From Bacteroidota bacterium (GTDB lineage Bacteria > Bacteroidota > Bacteroidia > Flavobacteriales > Flavobacteriaceae): 64,000 bases of DNA. The notes beneath the pieces were generated by a model that did no database searches, was not told where the DNA came from, and saw nothing but the letters and a program-made list of their open reading frames with translations. Location of the stretch: the NCBI GenBank assembly GCA_023387965.1, contig JAEWHE010000001.1:1-64000 (forward strand), read 5' to 3'. This document shows positions 26,801-35,465 of this stretch, one piece after another. The stretch's first letter is position 1. Every line of letters begins with the position of its first letter. The position numbers were made by a program, and so were the translations under genes.

Positions 26801-27213
26801 GTGTTCAATCCATCGAAAGGTTTGAAGTTGTTAACTAATTCATTTTCAGATTTATACAAAATTCCGTTTCCGGCATCATTTGACACAACCCGACTTTGAT
26901 TATAAATAGAATATTCTTTAGTGATGAATTTCGGGTAAGGCAAATACGACACTTCTAAAGTATCGCCAACGAAATTTTTTTCTTTAAATGAAATGCTACC
27001 AGATTCAAAATCAACAACATATAATGATTTGTCAATTGTATTTCCGGATTTGTCTTTTATTTCAAAAAAAGCGGGATTGATCGAAAGACTGTCAATTTCT
27101 ACCACTCCGGAATCCGCCACAATTTTCTTGGTTTGAAACGGTGTTTTAAGCTCTTGACCGTAAAGTTGGCAAGCGCAAAAAGCAACCATGAAAATGAGCA
27201 GTTTTCTCAACAT
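23809..27213 (-). CDS. Large outer-membrane beta-barrel protein, SprA-like modules, function unknown
   Basis: A 1134-residue exported protein (signal peptide ending near LYGQ). Residues ~20-120 are a beta-rich N-terminal domain. GLNTSGSIMRGITVGNNQNAV, then long alternating strands with many Asn, Gln and aromatic residues, continue to the C-terminal IQLRAYF, typical of a large barrel. Around residues 285-350 the segment SGSERVYVNGVLLTRGENND, followed by YVIDYNAGEIIF, resembles the SprA segment TAGGRVLVEGVDYTVNYQAG. I infer a distant relation to SprA-type barrels or a shared surface module; no T9SS role is shown. It is 50 bases upstream of the repeat lipoprotein on the same strand, though that gene has its own promoter. 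Confidence 0.75.
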   Translation of the reverse strand: MLRKLLIFMVAFCACQLYGQELKTPFQTKKIVADSGVVEIDSLSINPAFFEIKDKSGNTIDKSLYVVDFESGSISFKEKNFVGDTLEVSYLPYPKFITKEYSIYNQSRVVSNDAGNGILYKSENELVNNFKPFDGLNTSGSIMRGITVGNNQNAVVNSNLDLQITGKISDKVGLRASIQDSNIPLQEGGYSQKLDEFDQIFIELFSDNWNIRAGDLFLENRKSRFLNFNKKVQGLAANFTFGGEENKTNVFGSAALVRGQYARSSFTGQEGNQGPYKLTGSNGELYVLVISGSERVYVNGVLLTRGENNDYVIDYNAGEIIFTTLFPITSEMRINVEYQYSDRNFTRFVTYAGAEHTNKNWSLAGYLYSENDVKNQPLQQSLSAEQVQILKEAGDDVSAMFAPSAYEDAFSENKILYKKTIVSGVEAFEYSNNPEDVLFNVRFSLVGQNQGNYILANNAAVGKIYNYIAPINGIPQGNFEPQIRLIAPTKIQVASVLGKYQNDEKTLVDFEIGVSNNDLNLFSSQDDNDNKGLAAKLFAKQQLFSREKFTIDAFADFQFVQQEFKTIERLYSIEFNRDWNIAATNGDQTLLIAGVNFNLKENGQAKYQLEKLDFSESFSGTRHIFETNLKLKNLTILSQSSALKSDSNYAESQFIRSQNQARYNFQKNWIGASLRHENNREKIKSTQLFSALSQKFTEYGAFFGRGDSTKVFAEIGYLRRANDSLVGNIIQKVNTSDSYYLKSRLLKTDQSELSVFVNSRNLVFENNQPNEPSLNSRILYNDRFFNQLLQISSAYETTSGTIAQQEFTYLEVEPGRGVYTWIDYNGNGIQELEEFEVAQFSDQAKFVRIFLPNQIFVKTHQNKFSTALNINPLQWQNDKGFKKILSYFYNQTSFLIDRKIFRNDNFDLNPFSGKEDGLLGLNYSLRNSLFYNRGKQKHSITYTFLKNRVRNLLSVGSQETENNANQLQYLHLLKQSWLLGLNVSETTSTLTSENYGSKNFKIQSYQLAPKISYLFSKNTSWDLFYEFQNKKNEIGDLETLTQHRIGTSFTLNSEKKFSMNGEFSLFKNNFTGNTLSAVAYQMLEGLQPGQNLTWRLLLQKNLTQFLDVNVNYEGRKSEDFKAIHTGNIQLRAYF

Positions 27214-27394
27214 AAATACTATAACTCCAAAACTGCTAAAGTAGTATTCTAATGGTCAAATTACAATGATTGGGAATTATAAATTCCAAAAGAGAAAATC
27301 CAAATTCCTAGAAGAAATTCCAATAAAAAAAATCCAAATTCCAAATTCCAAATTCCAACAATCCTAAATCTAATATCTTAAATCTTATATTTCC

Positions 27395-27521
27395 TCAGAA
27401 GCGAATCGTTCGGGCATTTTCAGTCAGCCATTTTCCCGCTTTCCGCTACAATCTTTTATCAATTGCCTCGGATTTTAATCCGGGCAATCGATAAAAGGAT
27501 TTTCGCTATAATCGGGGCTAA
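27395..27521 (-). repeat. Modular intergenic element, copy 4 (core type A)
   Basis: On the minus strand: TAGCCCCGATTATAGCG, AATCCTTTTATC, core GCC(C/T)CGGATTTTAATCCG, GATAAAAGATTG, AGCGGAAAGCGGGAA. The outer stem is CCCG/CGGG, compensating for CCTG/CAGG in other copies. The 3' extension CTGAAAATGCCCG ... TCGCTTCTGA matches the extension in copy 2. Confidence 0.78.
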
Positions 27522-27702
27522 GGGAAAAACTTTTGGCATTTTTGGAAACACGGGGGAGAGAAATTCCAATTTTAAAAATTCCAAATTCCAAGGAAAATTC
27601 CAATAAAGAAATTGCTTCGCCTTTTCGCTAATCGCTCGAGTCCAAATTCCAAGGGAAAAAACCGTGCGATTGTTGCTTCGAATTAATTTGGGTTATCAGT
27701 TA

Positions 27703-27722
27703 CCTTTGGTTTTAACCAAAGG
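27703..27722. repeat. Solo type A core hairpin
   Basis: CCTTTGGTTTTAACCAAAGG is a perfect 20-base palindrome. Flanks (ATCAGTTA before, CAATTTTA after) and the central TTTTAA match the cores of copies 3, 4 and 5, but the outer arms are missing. The stem bases differ from those copies in compensating pairs. Confidence 0.6.
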
Positions 27723-27849
27723 CAATTTTAAGTTAAAAAACCTTGTGAACTTTGCGAATCACTTTGCGGTTAATAATTTTAAATTCCAAACTGCGAAATC
27801 CATCTTCGAAAAACTCATAACTCATAATTCATAACTCCTAACTAAATCG

Positions 27850-27857
27850 TATCTTTG
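27850..27857 (+). promoter_or_regulatory. -7 box giving an apparently leaderless DUF3109 transcript
   Basis: TATCTTTG is followed by CGGC and then ATG 27862, so the predicted transcription start falls on or within a base or two of the start codon. The dxs promoter has the same spacing. Confidence 0.6.
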
Positions 27858-27861
27858 CGGC

Positions 27862-28449
27862 ATGTTTCAGTTAGGAAAAACAATTGTCTCGGAAGACATT
27901 ATAGAAAAAGAATTTGTGTGCAACCTTTCGGCTTGCAAAGGTGGATGTTGTGTGGATGGTGATGCGGGAGCTCCTTTAAATAAAGAGGAAACAAAAATTC
28001 TCGAAAAAATTTATCCTAAAGTAAAACCCTTTTTGCGTCCTGAAGGAATTGCTGCAATTGAAGCGCAAGGCACTTGGCTTGTTGGTACAGATGGCGATCT
28101 CGAAACGCCTTTGATTGACAATAAAGATTGTGCTTACGTAATTTTTGACGGAAAAACCGCACTTTGCGGAATTGAACAAGCCTACAATCAAGGAATTGTG
28201 GATTGGAAAAAGCCGGTTTCTTGTCACCTTTATCCTATTCGTGTGAAAGATTTCACCGAATTTGCGGCAGTAAATTATGACCGTTGGGACATTTGTGATG
28301 ATGCTTGTTCGTTAGGGCAAGAATTGCAAGTTCCGGTGTATAAATTTGTGAAAGAAGCACTCGTGAGACGCTTCGGGATTGACTGGTATAAGGAGTTGGA
28401 GAAGGTAGCAAACGAACTCCAAAACGAGAAAAATTTAAAAAAGAAATAA
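27862..28449 (+). CDS. DUF3109 family protein, cysteine-rich
   Basis: A 195-residue cytoplasmic protein. [15 protein letters not shown] (Cys20, 25, 29, 30), then [26 protein letters not shown] and [11 protein letters not shown] give a cysteine pattern like that of DUF3109/YkgJ-type proteins, which are predicted to bind zinc or an iron-sulfur centre. Function unknown. It appears to be translated from a leaderless mRNA and ends at a strong terminator, so it is a single-gene unit ahead of nrdB. Confidence 0.88.
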   Translation: MFQLGKTIVSEDIIEKEFVCNLSACKGGCCVDGDAGAPLNKEETKILEKIYPKVKPFLRPEGIAAIEAQGTWLVGTDGDLETPLIDNKDCAYVIFDGKTALCGIEQAYNQGIVDWKKPVSCHLYPIRVKDFTEFAAVNYDRWDICDDACSLGQELQVPVYKFVKEALVRRFGIDWYKELEKVANELQNEKNLKKK

Positions 28450-28457
28450 ACCTCTGC

Positions 28458-28484
28458 AAACCCTTATTAATTAAGGGTTTTTTA
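28458..28484 (+). terminator. Terminator after the DUF3109 gene
   Basis: AAACCCTTA and TAAGGGTTTTTTA form a hairpin around a short TTAAT loop followed by T's. Confidence 0.85.
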
Positions 28485-28682
28485 TTTTTGTTAAATTTTA
28501 AGCTATTGAATTTCAATTATTTGGAATAATTTTCTAAAAATTTTATCAATGTGCTTCGTTGTTAAAAACTCTCTCAATTTGTGGAAAAGTTTACCTTTCA
28601 TTTGCGGTTTTTAATACCAATCTTTGTACTGCATTCAAATCAACAACACGATTTTTTCTAATCACATAAACCACAAGATAAT

Positions 28683-29675
28683 ATGGCAGCAATAGAACCA
28701 ATTTTACAGGAGAACAAGGACCGATTTGTAATTTTTCCGATCAAACACCACGATATTTGGGAATGGTATAAAAAAATGGAAGCGAGTTTTTGGACGGCTG
28801 AAGAAATTGATTTGCACCAAGATCTTAACGACTGGAACAACAAACTGAACAACGACGAAAAATATTTCATCAAACATATTTTGGCATTTTTTGCCGCTTC
28901 GGATGGAATTGTGAATGAAAATTTAGCCGAAAACTTTGTAAACGAAGTACAATATCCGGAAGCTAAATTTTTCTACGGTTTCCAGATTATGATGGAGAAT
29001 ATTCACAGCGAAACCTATTCATTGTTAATTGATACTTACGTAAAAGATGAAGCGGAGAAAAACCAGTTATTCCATGCTTTAGACGTGTTTCCTGCGATTC
29101 AGAAAAAAGCGAATTGGGCTTTGAAATGGATTGAGTCTGATTCGTTTGCGGAACGTTTGATTGCGTTTGCAGCCGTGGAAGGAATTTTCTTTTCGGGAGC
29201 ATTTTGCTCGATTTATTGGTTGAAAAAGCGTGGTTTAATGCCAGGACTTACTTTTTCTAACGAGTTGATTTCGAGAGACGAAGGAGTTCATTGTGATTTC
29301 GCCGTGCATTTGCACAACCACCATTTGATCAACAAGGTTCCGAAAGCGAGAATTACCGAAATCTTGGTGGAAGCTTTAAATATTGAACGTGAATTTATTA
29401 CAGAATCGCTTCCGGTTAGTTTGATTGGGATGAACGCAAAATTAATGACGCAATATTTAGAGTTCGTAACCGATAGACTTTTGGTGGAATTAGGTTGTGC
29501 TCGTGTTTACAATTCTACGAATCCGTTTGATTTTATGGACATGATTTCTTTGCAAGGAAAAACCAATTTCTTCGAAAAACGAGTTTCGGAATACCAAAAA
29601 GCTGGTGTGATGAACAGCGGTTCGCAAACGGGCGACAACGACGCTCAAAAAATCACTTTCGACGCGGATTTTTAA
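28683..29675 (+). CDS. nrdB: Class I ribonucleotide reductase beta subunit
   Basis: A 330-residue ferritin-fold R2 protein that carries the metal-tyrosyl cofactor for reducing ribonucleotides. Predicted metal ligands are Asp43 (TAEEID), Glu105 and His108 (MENIHSE), Glu166 (AAVEGIFF), Glu200 and His203 (RDEGVHC); the radical tyrosine is Tyr112 in [12 protein letters not shown]. The C-terminus FDADF fits the peptide that docks into R1. The sequence resembles eukaryotic R2 (mouse/human) much more than E. coli NrdB. No clear TAnnTTTG box was found upstream (AATCTTTG at 28619 is one base off). nrdA follows after 288 bases containing element copy 5. Confidence 0.96.
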   Translation: MAAIEPILQENKDRFVIFPIKHHDIWEWYKKMEASFWTAEEIDLHQDLNDWNNKLNNDEKYFIKHILAFFAASDGIVNENLAENFVNEVQYPEAKFFYGFQIMMENIHSETYSLLIDTYVKDEAEKNQLFHALDVFPAIQKKANWALKWIESDSFAERLIAFAAVEGIFFSGAFCSIYWLKKRGLMPGLTFSNELISRDEGVHCDFAVHLHNHHLINKVPKARITEILVEALNIEREFITESLPVSLIGMNAKLMTQYLEFVTDRLLVELGCARVYNSTNPFDFMDMISLQGKTNFFEKRVSEYQKAGVMNSGSQTGDNDAQKITFDADF

Positions 29676-29785
29676 TTTGAGTTTCAAAGTTGCAGAGTTT
29701 CAAAGTTTTGAGAGATTGACATTTTTAAATCTTCAAATTTTTTGAGACGAAAATTAGAATAAATTTTTTGAATGGTGGCAGATGG

Positions 29786-29893
29786 CCTAGCCCCGATAGT
29801 AGTGGAAATCCTTTTTTCAATTTCCCCGGGTTTAAACCCGGGGAAATTGAAAAAAGATTGTAACGGATAGCGGGAACTTGCTCCAAAAAAAAA
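29786..29893 (+). repeat. Modular intergenic element, copy 5 (core type A, 44-base perfect palindrome)
   Basis: TAGCCCCGATAGTAGTGG starts the 5' arm; the 3' arm is AACGGATAGCGGGAACTTGCTCC then A's. The outer stem is CCCG/CGGG. The core, 29812-29855, is a perfect palindrome of 44 bases centred on GGGTTTAAACCC. It separates nrdB from nrdA. Confidence 0.82.
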
Positions 29894-29963
29894 TAAAAAT
29901 AAAGATTACAAATAACCCCGAAGGCGAGAAGGGATTCTTTGCTTTCACTAAAAAACCAAATTT

Positions 29964-32408
29964 ATGTACGTAGTAAAAAGAGACGGCAAAAAAGAGCCGG
30001 TAATGTTTGACAAGATTACGGAACGCATTAAAAAATTGTGCTACGGATTAAACTATCATGTTGATCCTGTGAAAGTTGCGATGCGTGTTATTGAAGGTTT
30101 GTATGATGGTGTTGCGACATCTGAACTGGATAATTTGGCGGCTGAAACGGCTGCAGCCATGACGATAACGCATCCGGATTATGCGCAATTGGCGGCGAGA
30201 ATTGCTATTTCTAACCTACATTCTAATACAAAAAAATCGTTCTCGGAAACGATGAATGATATGTATCATTATGTGAATCCAAGAACGGGACAAAGCGCTC
30301 CTTTGTTGTCTGATGAGGTTCACACTGCGATTATGGAAAACGCAGAATTTTTGGATTCGCATGTAATTTATACCCGCGATTTCAATTATGATTATTTTGG
30401 TTTTAAAACTTTAGAGCGTTCGTATTTGCTTAAAATTAATGGCAAAATTGTAGAACGTCCGCAACATATGTTGATGCGTGTTGCCGTGGGAATTCATTTA
30501 AACGACTTGGAATCGGTAATTGAAACCTACGATTTGATGTCGAAAAAATATTTTACACACGCTACGCCAACTTTATTTAATTCGGGAACACCAAAACCGC
30601 AAATGTCTTCTTGTTTTTTATTGACGATGAAAGATGACAGCATTGACGGTATTTATGATACACTGAAACAAACAGCAAAAATTTCGCAATCTGCGGGAGG
30701 AATTGGATTGGCAATTCACAACATTCGTGCAACGGGAAGTTACATTAGCGGAACGAACGGAACATCGAATGGAATTGTGCCAATGCTTCGTGTGTTTGAT
30801 ATGACGGCTCGTTATGTGGACCAAGGTGGTGGAAAACGTAAAGGAAGTTTTGCGATGTACATTGAACCTTGGCATGCAGATATTTTCGATTTCTTGGATT
30901 TGAGAAAAAATCACGGAAAAGAAGAAATGCGAACCCGTGACTTGTTTTTAGGAATGTGGATTCCAGATTTGTTCATGAAACGTGTTCAGGAAGATACGAC
31001 TTGGACCTTGATGTGTCCTAACGAATGTCCGGGATTGAGCGACACGCATAGCGAAGAATTTGAGGCTTTGTACCTAAAATATGAAGCCGAAGGAAAAGGC
31101 AGGAGAACTGTAAAAGCGCGTGATATTTGGGAAAAAATATTAGAATCTCAGGTAGAAACTGGTTTGCCATATATGTTGTACAAAGATGCGGCAAACAGAA
31201 AATCGAACCAGAAAAATTTGGGAACCATCCGTTCGTCTAACCTTTGTACGGAAATTATTGAATATACTTCGCCAGATGAAGTGGCGGTTTGTAACTTGGC
31301 TTCTATTTCGTTGCCGATGTTCATCGAGAATGGAAAATTTGACCACCAAAAATTATATGATGTTACCAAACGTGTAACGCTAAACTTAAACCGCGTAATC
31401 GACAGGAATTATTATCCGGTGAAAGAAGCAGAAAACAGTAACATGCGTCACCGTCCGGTTGGTTTAGGTGTTCAAGGTTTGGCAGATGCCTTCATTATGT
31501 TGAGAATGCCTTTTACTAGTGACGAAGCCAAACAACTGAACCAGGAAATTTTTGAAACTTTGTATTTTGCAGCAGTAACCTCTTCGATGGAATCTGCTAA
31601 AATTGAAGGACCGTATTCTACTTACGAAGGTTCGCCGATTTCTCAAGGAGAATTTCAGTTTAACCTTTGGGGATTAAAAGATGCGGATCTTTCCGGAAGA
31701 TGGGATTGGGATAATTTGAGAAAAGAAGTATTGCAACATGGTGTGAGAAATTCACTTTTGGTAGCACCAATGCCAACGGCTTCTACGTCGCAAATTTTAG
31801 GAAACAACGAAGCTTTTGAACCTTACACTTCTAATATTTATACCAGAAGAACGCTTTCGGGAGAATTTATTGTGGTAAACAAACATTTATTGGAAGATTT
31901 GGTAAACCTTGGTTTGTGGAACGATAGTTTGAAACAAGAAATCATGCGTTACAACGGATCGATTCAGAATATTGATGCGATTCCGGCAGATATCAAAGAA
32001 TTGTACAAAACCGTTTGGGAAATGTCGATGAAAGATATTTTGGATATGTCGCGCCAACGCGGGTATTTCATCGATCAATCACAGTCGTTGAATTTATTTA
32101 TGGAAAACGCCAATTTCGCTAAATTAACTTCGATGCATTTCTATGCGTGGCAATCAGGTCTAAAAACAGGAATGTATTATTTACGAACAAAATCTGCGGT
32201 TGATGCAATTAAGTTTACGTTGAATAACGACAAAAAAGCGGAACCAGTTGCAATTGAAACACAAATGGCTTCGGCATTAAACGGACCTGTACAGCAAACT
32301 GCTCCAGCAATGGCGGAAGTACAACCCATTGCAGCCGATGAATTTCGTGCCATGATTGAAAGATCTCGCAACGCAGAACCAGACGATTGTGAAATGTGTG
32401 GGTCTTAA
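29964..32408 (+). CDS. nrdA: Class I ribonucleotide reductase alpha subunit
   Basis: An 814-residue R1 protein. An N-terminal ATP-cone ([20 protein letters not shown]) provides allosteric activity control. Catalytic motifs: [11 protein letters not shown] (first redox Cys), SNLCTEI (Asn, radical Cys, Glu), [10 protein letters not shown] (second redox Cys), [20 protein letters not shown] (substrate phosphate region), and the C-terminal shuttle CEMCGS. The N-terminus and most of the core read like human RRM1 rather than E. coli NrdA. It pairs with nrdB upstream; a terminator follows at once. Confidence 0.97.
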   Translation: MYVVKRDGKKEPVMFDKITERIKKLCYGLNYHVDPVKVAMRVIEGLYDGVATSELDNLAAETAAAMTITHPDYAQLAARIAISNLHSNTKKSFSETMNDMYHYVNPRTGQSAPLLSDEVHTAIMENAEFLDSHVIYTRDFNYDYFGFKTLERSYLLKINGKIVERPQHMLMRVAVGIHLNDLESVIETYDLMSKKYFTHATPTLFNSGTPKPQMSSCFLLTMKDDSIDGIYDTLKQTAKISQSAGGIGLAIHNIRATGSYISGTNGTSNGIVPMLRVFDMTARYVDQGGGKRKGSFAMYIEPWHADIFDFLDLRKNHGKEEMRTRDLFLGMWIPDLFMKRVQEDTTWTLMCPNECPGLSDTHSEEFEALYLKYEAEGKGRRTVKARDIWEKILESQVETGLPYMLYKDAANRKSNQKNLGTIRSSNLCTEIIEYTSPDEVAVCNLASISLPMFIENGKFDHQKLYDVTKRVTLNLNRVIDRNYYPVKEAENSNMRHRPVGLGVQGLADAFIMLRMPFTSDEAKQLNQEIFETLYFAAVTSSMESAKIEGPYSTYEGSPISQGEFQFNLWGLKDADLSGRWDWDNLRKEVLQHGVRNSLLVAPMPTASTSQILGNNEAFEPYTSNIYTRRTLSGEFIVVNKHLLEDLVNLGLWNDSLKQEIMRYNGSIQNIDAIPADIKELYKTVWEMSMKDILDMSRQRGYFIDQSQSLNLFMENANFAKLTSMHFYAWQSGLKTGMYYLRTKSAVDAIKFTLNNDKKAEPVAIETQMASALNGPVQQTAPAMAEVQPIAADEFRAMIERSRNAEPDDCEMCGS

Positions 32409-32430
32409 CAATAATTTTAACTAATTTCTC

Positions 32431-32466
32431 AATAAAACAGCTGCCTTCGGTGGCTGTTTTATTGTT
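32431..32466 (+). terminator. Terminator after nrdA
   Basis: AATAAAACAGCTGCC, loop TTCG, GTGGCTGTTTTATTG form a long hairpin. Its arms are nearly the same as those of the hairpin at 35466-35500. Confidence 0.88.
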
Positions 32467-32666
32467 TTGGCTTTGGAAAATTCTTTTTTTTTTTTTTTCT
32501 TTGAGAAAATTAAATTTACTTGCCATTAATGTTAGTGTGTTTCATAACAATATTTGCAGAAGAGAAGGAAGAAGAAGCTAGGTTGGCTTACGAAATATGT
32601 GAATCTTCATCAGCATCATCTTGCCGAAATGAATCCTGAAGGGTAGATTAAAAATAAAATCGTTAG

Positions 32667-33221
32667 ATGAAATATTTGTTATTATTACTATTTTTTGCCA
32701 ATGTAGAAGCTCAAACACTTGCAGTTACTTACAACTATATTTTTAAAGATTTCGAAAAAAAACAAATTTTTTCAGACGAACGATTGTTCATGAAAATTAT
32801 TGATGTAGAAGATGATCTTGATCTTTTTAAATGGGAAATCCACAAAGATACCTTGACGATTCTTAACCAAAAATGTTTTCGAGCTACCACTACTTTCAGA
32901 GGGCGGGATTATGAAGCTTTTTTTACAGAGGAGATTCCTTTGGCTGACGGACCTTGGAAATTTAATGGTTTGCCCGGTTTAATTCTTAAGATTTCGTTAG
33001 TCAATTCAGATCTGGTTTTTACTGCCGAAGCCGTAAAACTTCAAATACACAACGAAAGCACAACCCTTAAAAATCCATATATTGGCAAAGAAATCATGTC
33101 TTTCGAAAAATACAAATAACTTTACAATAAAAAACAAGACCAATTTGAAGCTTTCAACAGGCTTAACAATACCAATGTTTCTACCCAAAGAAATCGCATC
33201 GAAATCTTAATGGATGAATAA
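32667..33221 (+). pseudogene. Decayed GLPGLI family protein gene
   Basis: The frame opens with a signal peptide (MKYLLLLLFFANVEAQ) and carries GPWKFNGLPGLILKI, the family signature, preceded by FRGRDYEAFFTEEIPLADG. Two lesions are visible. First, only ~80 residues separate the signal peptide from FRGRDYEAFF, where family members usually have far more, pointing to an internal deletion. Second, TAA at 33117-33119 interrupts the frame; it then continues open for 33 codons (LYNKKQDQFEAFNRLNN...) to TAA 33219-33221, overlapping the next gene by 8 bases, the sort of overlap expected of the ancestral stop. The family has no known biochemical role but is often beside outer-membrane receptors. Confidence 0.8.
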
Positions 33222-35432
33222 ACTGTGTTTATTTTTTTTAATTTTATTTCTGGTACCAATTAATTATTTGTTTTCTCAAGAAATTAATGGCGTAACTACT
33301 CTCAACGGTTCGGTTTTGCCATCAGCAAGAGTAATTCTAAACGCCGACGGGAAACGCATTTCGTATGTGTTTACCGATCAAAACGGAGAATTTCACTTTC
33401 CAGAAATAGAAAATGACACCGTTTTATTAGAAGTTTCGCATCTTAAAGCAAGCACAAAAATTTTAAAACTCGCAAAAAATTCGCGGTCTAATTTATCGAT
33501 TGAATTGGAATCTGCCGTCAATCAACTCCCTGAAATTGTTATCGAAAAGCAAGTTCCAATCGTTCAAAAAGTTGATACTTTGGTCTATAAAGTTTCGGCC
33601 TTTAGAGATGGCACGGAAAAAGTAGTAGAAGATTTACTGAAAAAACTTCCCGGCATAACCGTAGCCCAAAATGGAACTATTTTCTACAAAAACAAAGAAA
33701 TTTCTGCAATGATGCTCGATGGTGACGATCTTTTTCAAACGAAATACAAAATAGGGAGTCAAAATATTGACATTGAGGCTGTCGAAGACGTAGAGGCGAT
33801 AGAGAATTTTAATAACGATAAAGTAATTCATCAACTAACCCGAACAAACGCTGTTGCTTTAAATCTAAAACTTAAAAAAGGCATCCAATCTATATCTGCC
33901 AACTTCGATTTGCAAAATGATTTTTTTTCAAGATACGATAACACAGCAACTGGACTGGTAATTGGGGAAAAGGTAAAAGGATTTTCGACAAATTCTCTCA
34001 CCAACATGAAGCGAAGCGATTATATGACGTTTTCTTTTTTAGATTTTTCAAAAACGCAGCTTGCCGCACCAATCGAGTTAATATTTAAGGAAAATTTTTC
34101 GGTCTATCCCAACGGATATGTAGATATAATCAACAATGGGTTTAGCACTTCCAATTCGGCAATGTTTAAGCTTTCAAAAAATTTAAAATCAACAGTTTTT
34201 GTGCAATATGGTTTTGAAAATTTGAGGCAGAAAATAAATAATCAAACTTTCTACGAGCTTGACAACGGCAATCAATTGCAATATTACAATTCTGATGCGA
34301 GATACGATCCTTCCAATATTTCACTGTCGAATAATGTAGAGTTTTATAACAAAAAAGACCTGCAAATTTTAGCACATATTCAGTTCGACAAGCATCTTTC
34401 AGACAACCTAAATAGCGCTGATAATAATGGGATATTATTAAAAAGCGAAACTAAAAGTAATACGACCACCTTTGGAAGCCGATTTGCAGTTAGCAAAAAA
34501 TTAATACAGCTTCTGCTTTTAAGTTGGATTTTGCCTACGCAAACAGCCGTAGTGTTCAAGATTTTGATGTAGAAACCCAAAATCAAAATTCGCCATTTCA
34601 AGGTTTGGTCCAGCATTCAAGTATCGAAAATGACTATTTAAACATTCAGGCAGAACATTATTATAAATCAAAAAACTTTCAACTGGAAGTAAAAAACCGC
34701 CTTGATTTCAATAAAAACAATTTAGATCTGGACAGTAATTTGGCATCGGGAATAGAAAATTTTAAAAAGTTTTCTAATGCAACAGACGCTGAAATCACAT
34801 TTAAATATCAAAAGATTAAATTTAAGGTATCCCCGGGTTTTTACATTGGCAGACTAACAAATTTAGAAAAAAACGAATCCCTTGTAACGCCTTTATTCAA
34901 CGGAGAAATGTCGTTTTCACCCATGCCAAAACACCGTGTTAGTTTTGTTTTTTTACAAAGAATTCAGTTGCCAAGACTCGATCAAGTGGTATCTATTCCT
35001 TGGGTCGCAGGATTTCGAACTCTTAATCAAAACACTGGAGATTTAGGATTTATAAAGTCAAATAAAATTTCCGGCGATTATGAAATCGAATTTAATACGA
35101 GTTCTTTTAATGCCAAATTATTTTCTGGTAATAATTTACATCAATTAAATAACGATTTCACAACAACTTTTAAAGCCAATAAAAGTTGGAGTGCGTTGGT
35201 CAAACTAAAACATTTCAATCCTAATATAAAAAACCAGTTTGCGATTATTTTTTTAAATGTAGAAGCCAATTATAACTGGGAAAGGGCCAATTGCGAGCTC
35301 TTTATTTGTGGAAGAAATTTACTCAACGAAAAGAAATTTAGAAATCTTGCCATTAACGATTTTTCGCAATCTGAAACGGTTTACGATTTACAAGAACGAA
35401 CGGTTTTATTAGGAATGCGATTTAAGCTGTAA
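33214..35432 (+). pseudogene. Frameshifted outer-membrane receptor-type protein (CarboxypepD_reg-like plus barrel)
   Basis: Frame 1 (33214-34572) encodes a signal peptide (ending LFSQ), a carboxypeptidase-regulatory-like domain (GVTTLNGSVLPSARVILNAD), a plug-like region (VVEDLLKKLPGITVAQNG) and the first half of a beta-barrel. At the A6 run 34495-34500 the barrel switches to frame 0, which continues to 35432 (KLDFAYANSRSVQDFDVE... GMRFKL). One missing base in the A run explains the join. Family: outer-membrane beta-barrel proteins frequently adjacent to GLPGLI genes. The last-gene fragment alone would have no signal peptide. A sequencing error or phase variation in the A run are alternatives. 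Confidence 0.82.
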
Positions 35433-35457
35433 ACTTCAAAAAGACATAAAATAATAT

Positions 35458-35465
35458 TACCTTTG
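35458..35465 (+). promoter_or_regulatory. -7 box upstream of the RDD gene
   Basis: TACCTTTG is a full TAnnTTTG match. The predicted start lies inside the hairpin at 35466-35500, so this hairpin would sit at the 5' end of the RDD transcript; alternatively the hairpin merely ends the upstream pseudogene transcript. Confidence 0.4.

Larger units (their letters stand above)
27214..27861. other. 648-bp repeat-rich intergenic region
   Basis: There is no coding sequence. It holds, in order: AAATTCCA-type low-complexity repeats (about 27270-27360 and 27560-27660), reverse-oriented element copy 4 (27395-27521), a solo core hairpin (27703-27722), a CTTTGCGAATCACTTTGCGGTT stretch split by mismatches and related to the one near 17190, and the promoter of the DUF3109 gene. 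It works as a sink for several dispersed repeat families. Confidence 0.7.

Noticed and set aside
27270..27660. CRISPR-like array
   Set aside because: Units of ~8 bases with irregular spacing, no unique spacers and no cas genes; it is low-complexity sequence.
32554..32646. 30-aa TTG-initiated frame ending WLTKYVNLHQHHLAEMNPEG
   Set aside because: It looks protein-like and may be a remnant, but it is too short, lacks a start ATG and matches nothing I recognise.
34494..34502. Programmed -1 frameshift at CAAAAAAT
   Set aside because: The heptamer is not a strong slippery site, no stimulatory structure is evident, and the adjacent GLPGLI gene is also broken, so decay or a sequencing error is simpler.
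34524..35432. Separate 302-aa gene
   Set aside because: It has no start context or signal peptide and directly continues the beta-barrel of 33214-34572, so it is the 3' half of one frameshifted gene.
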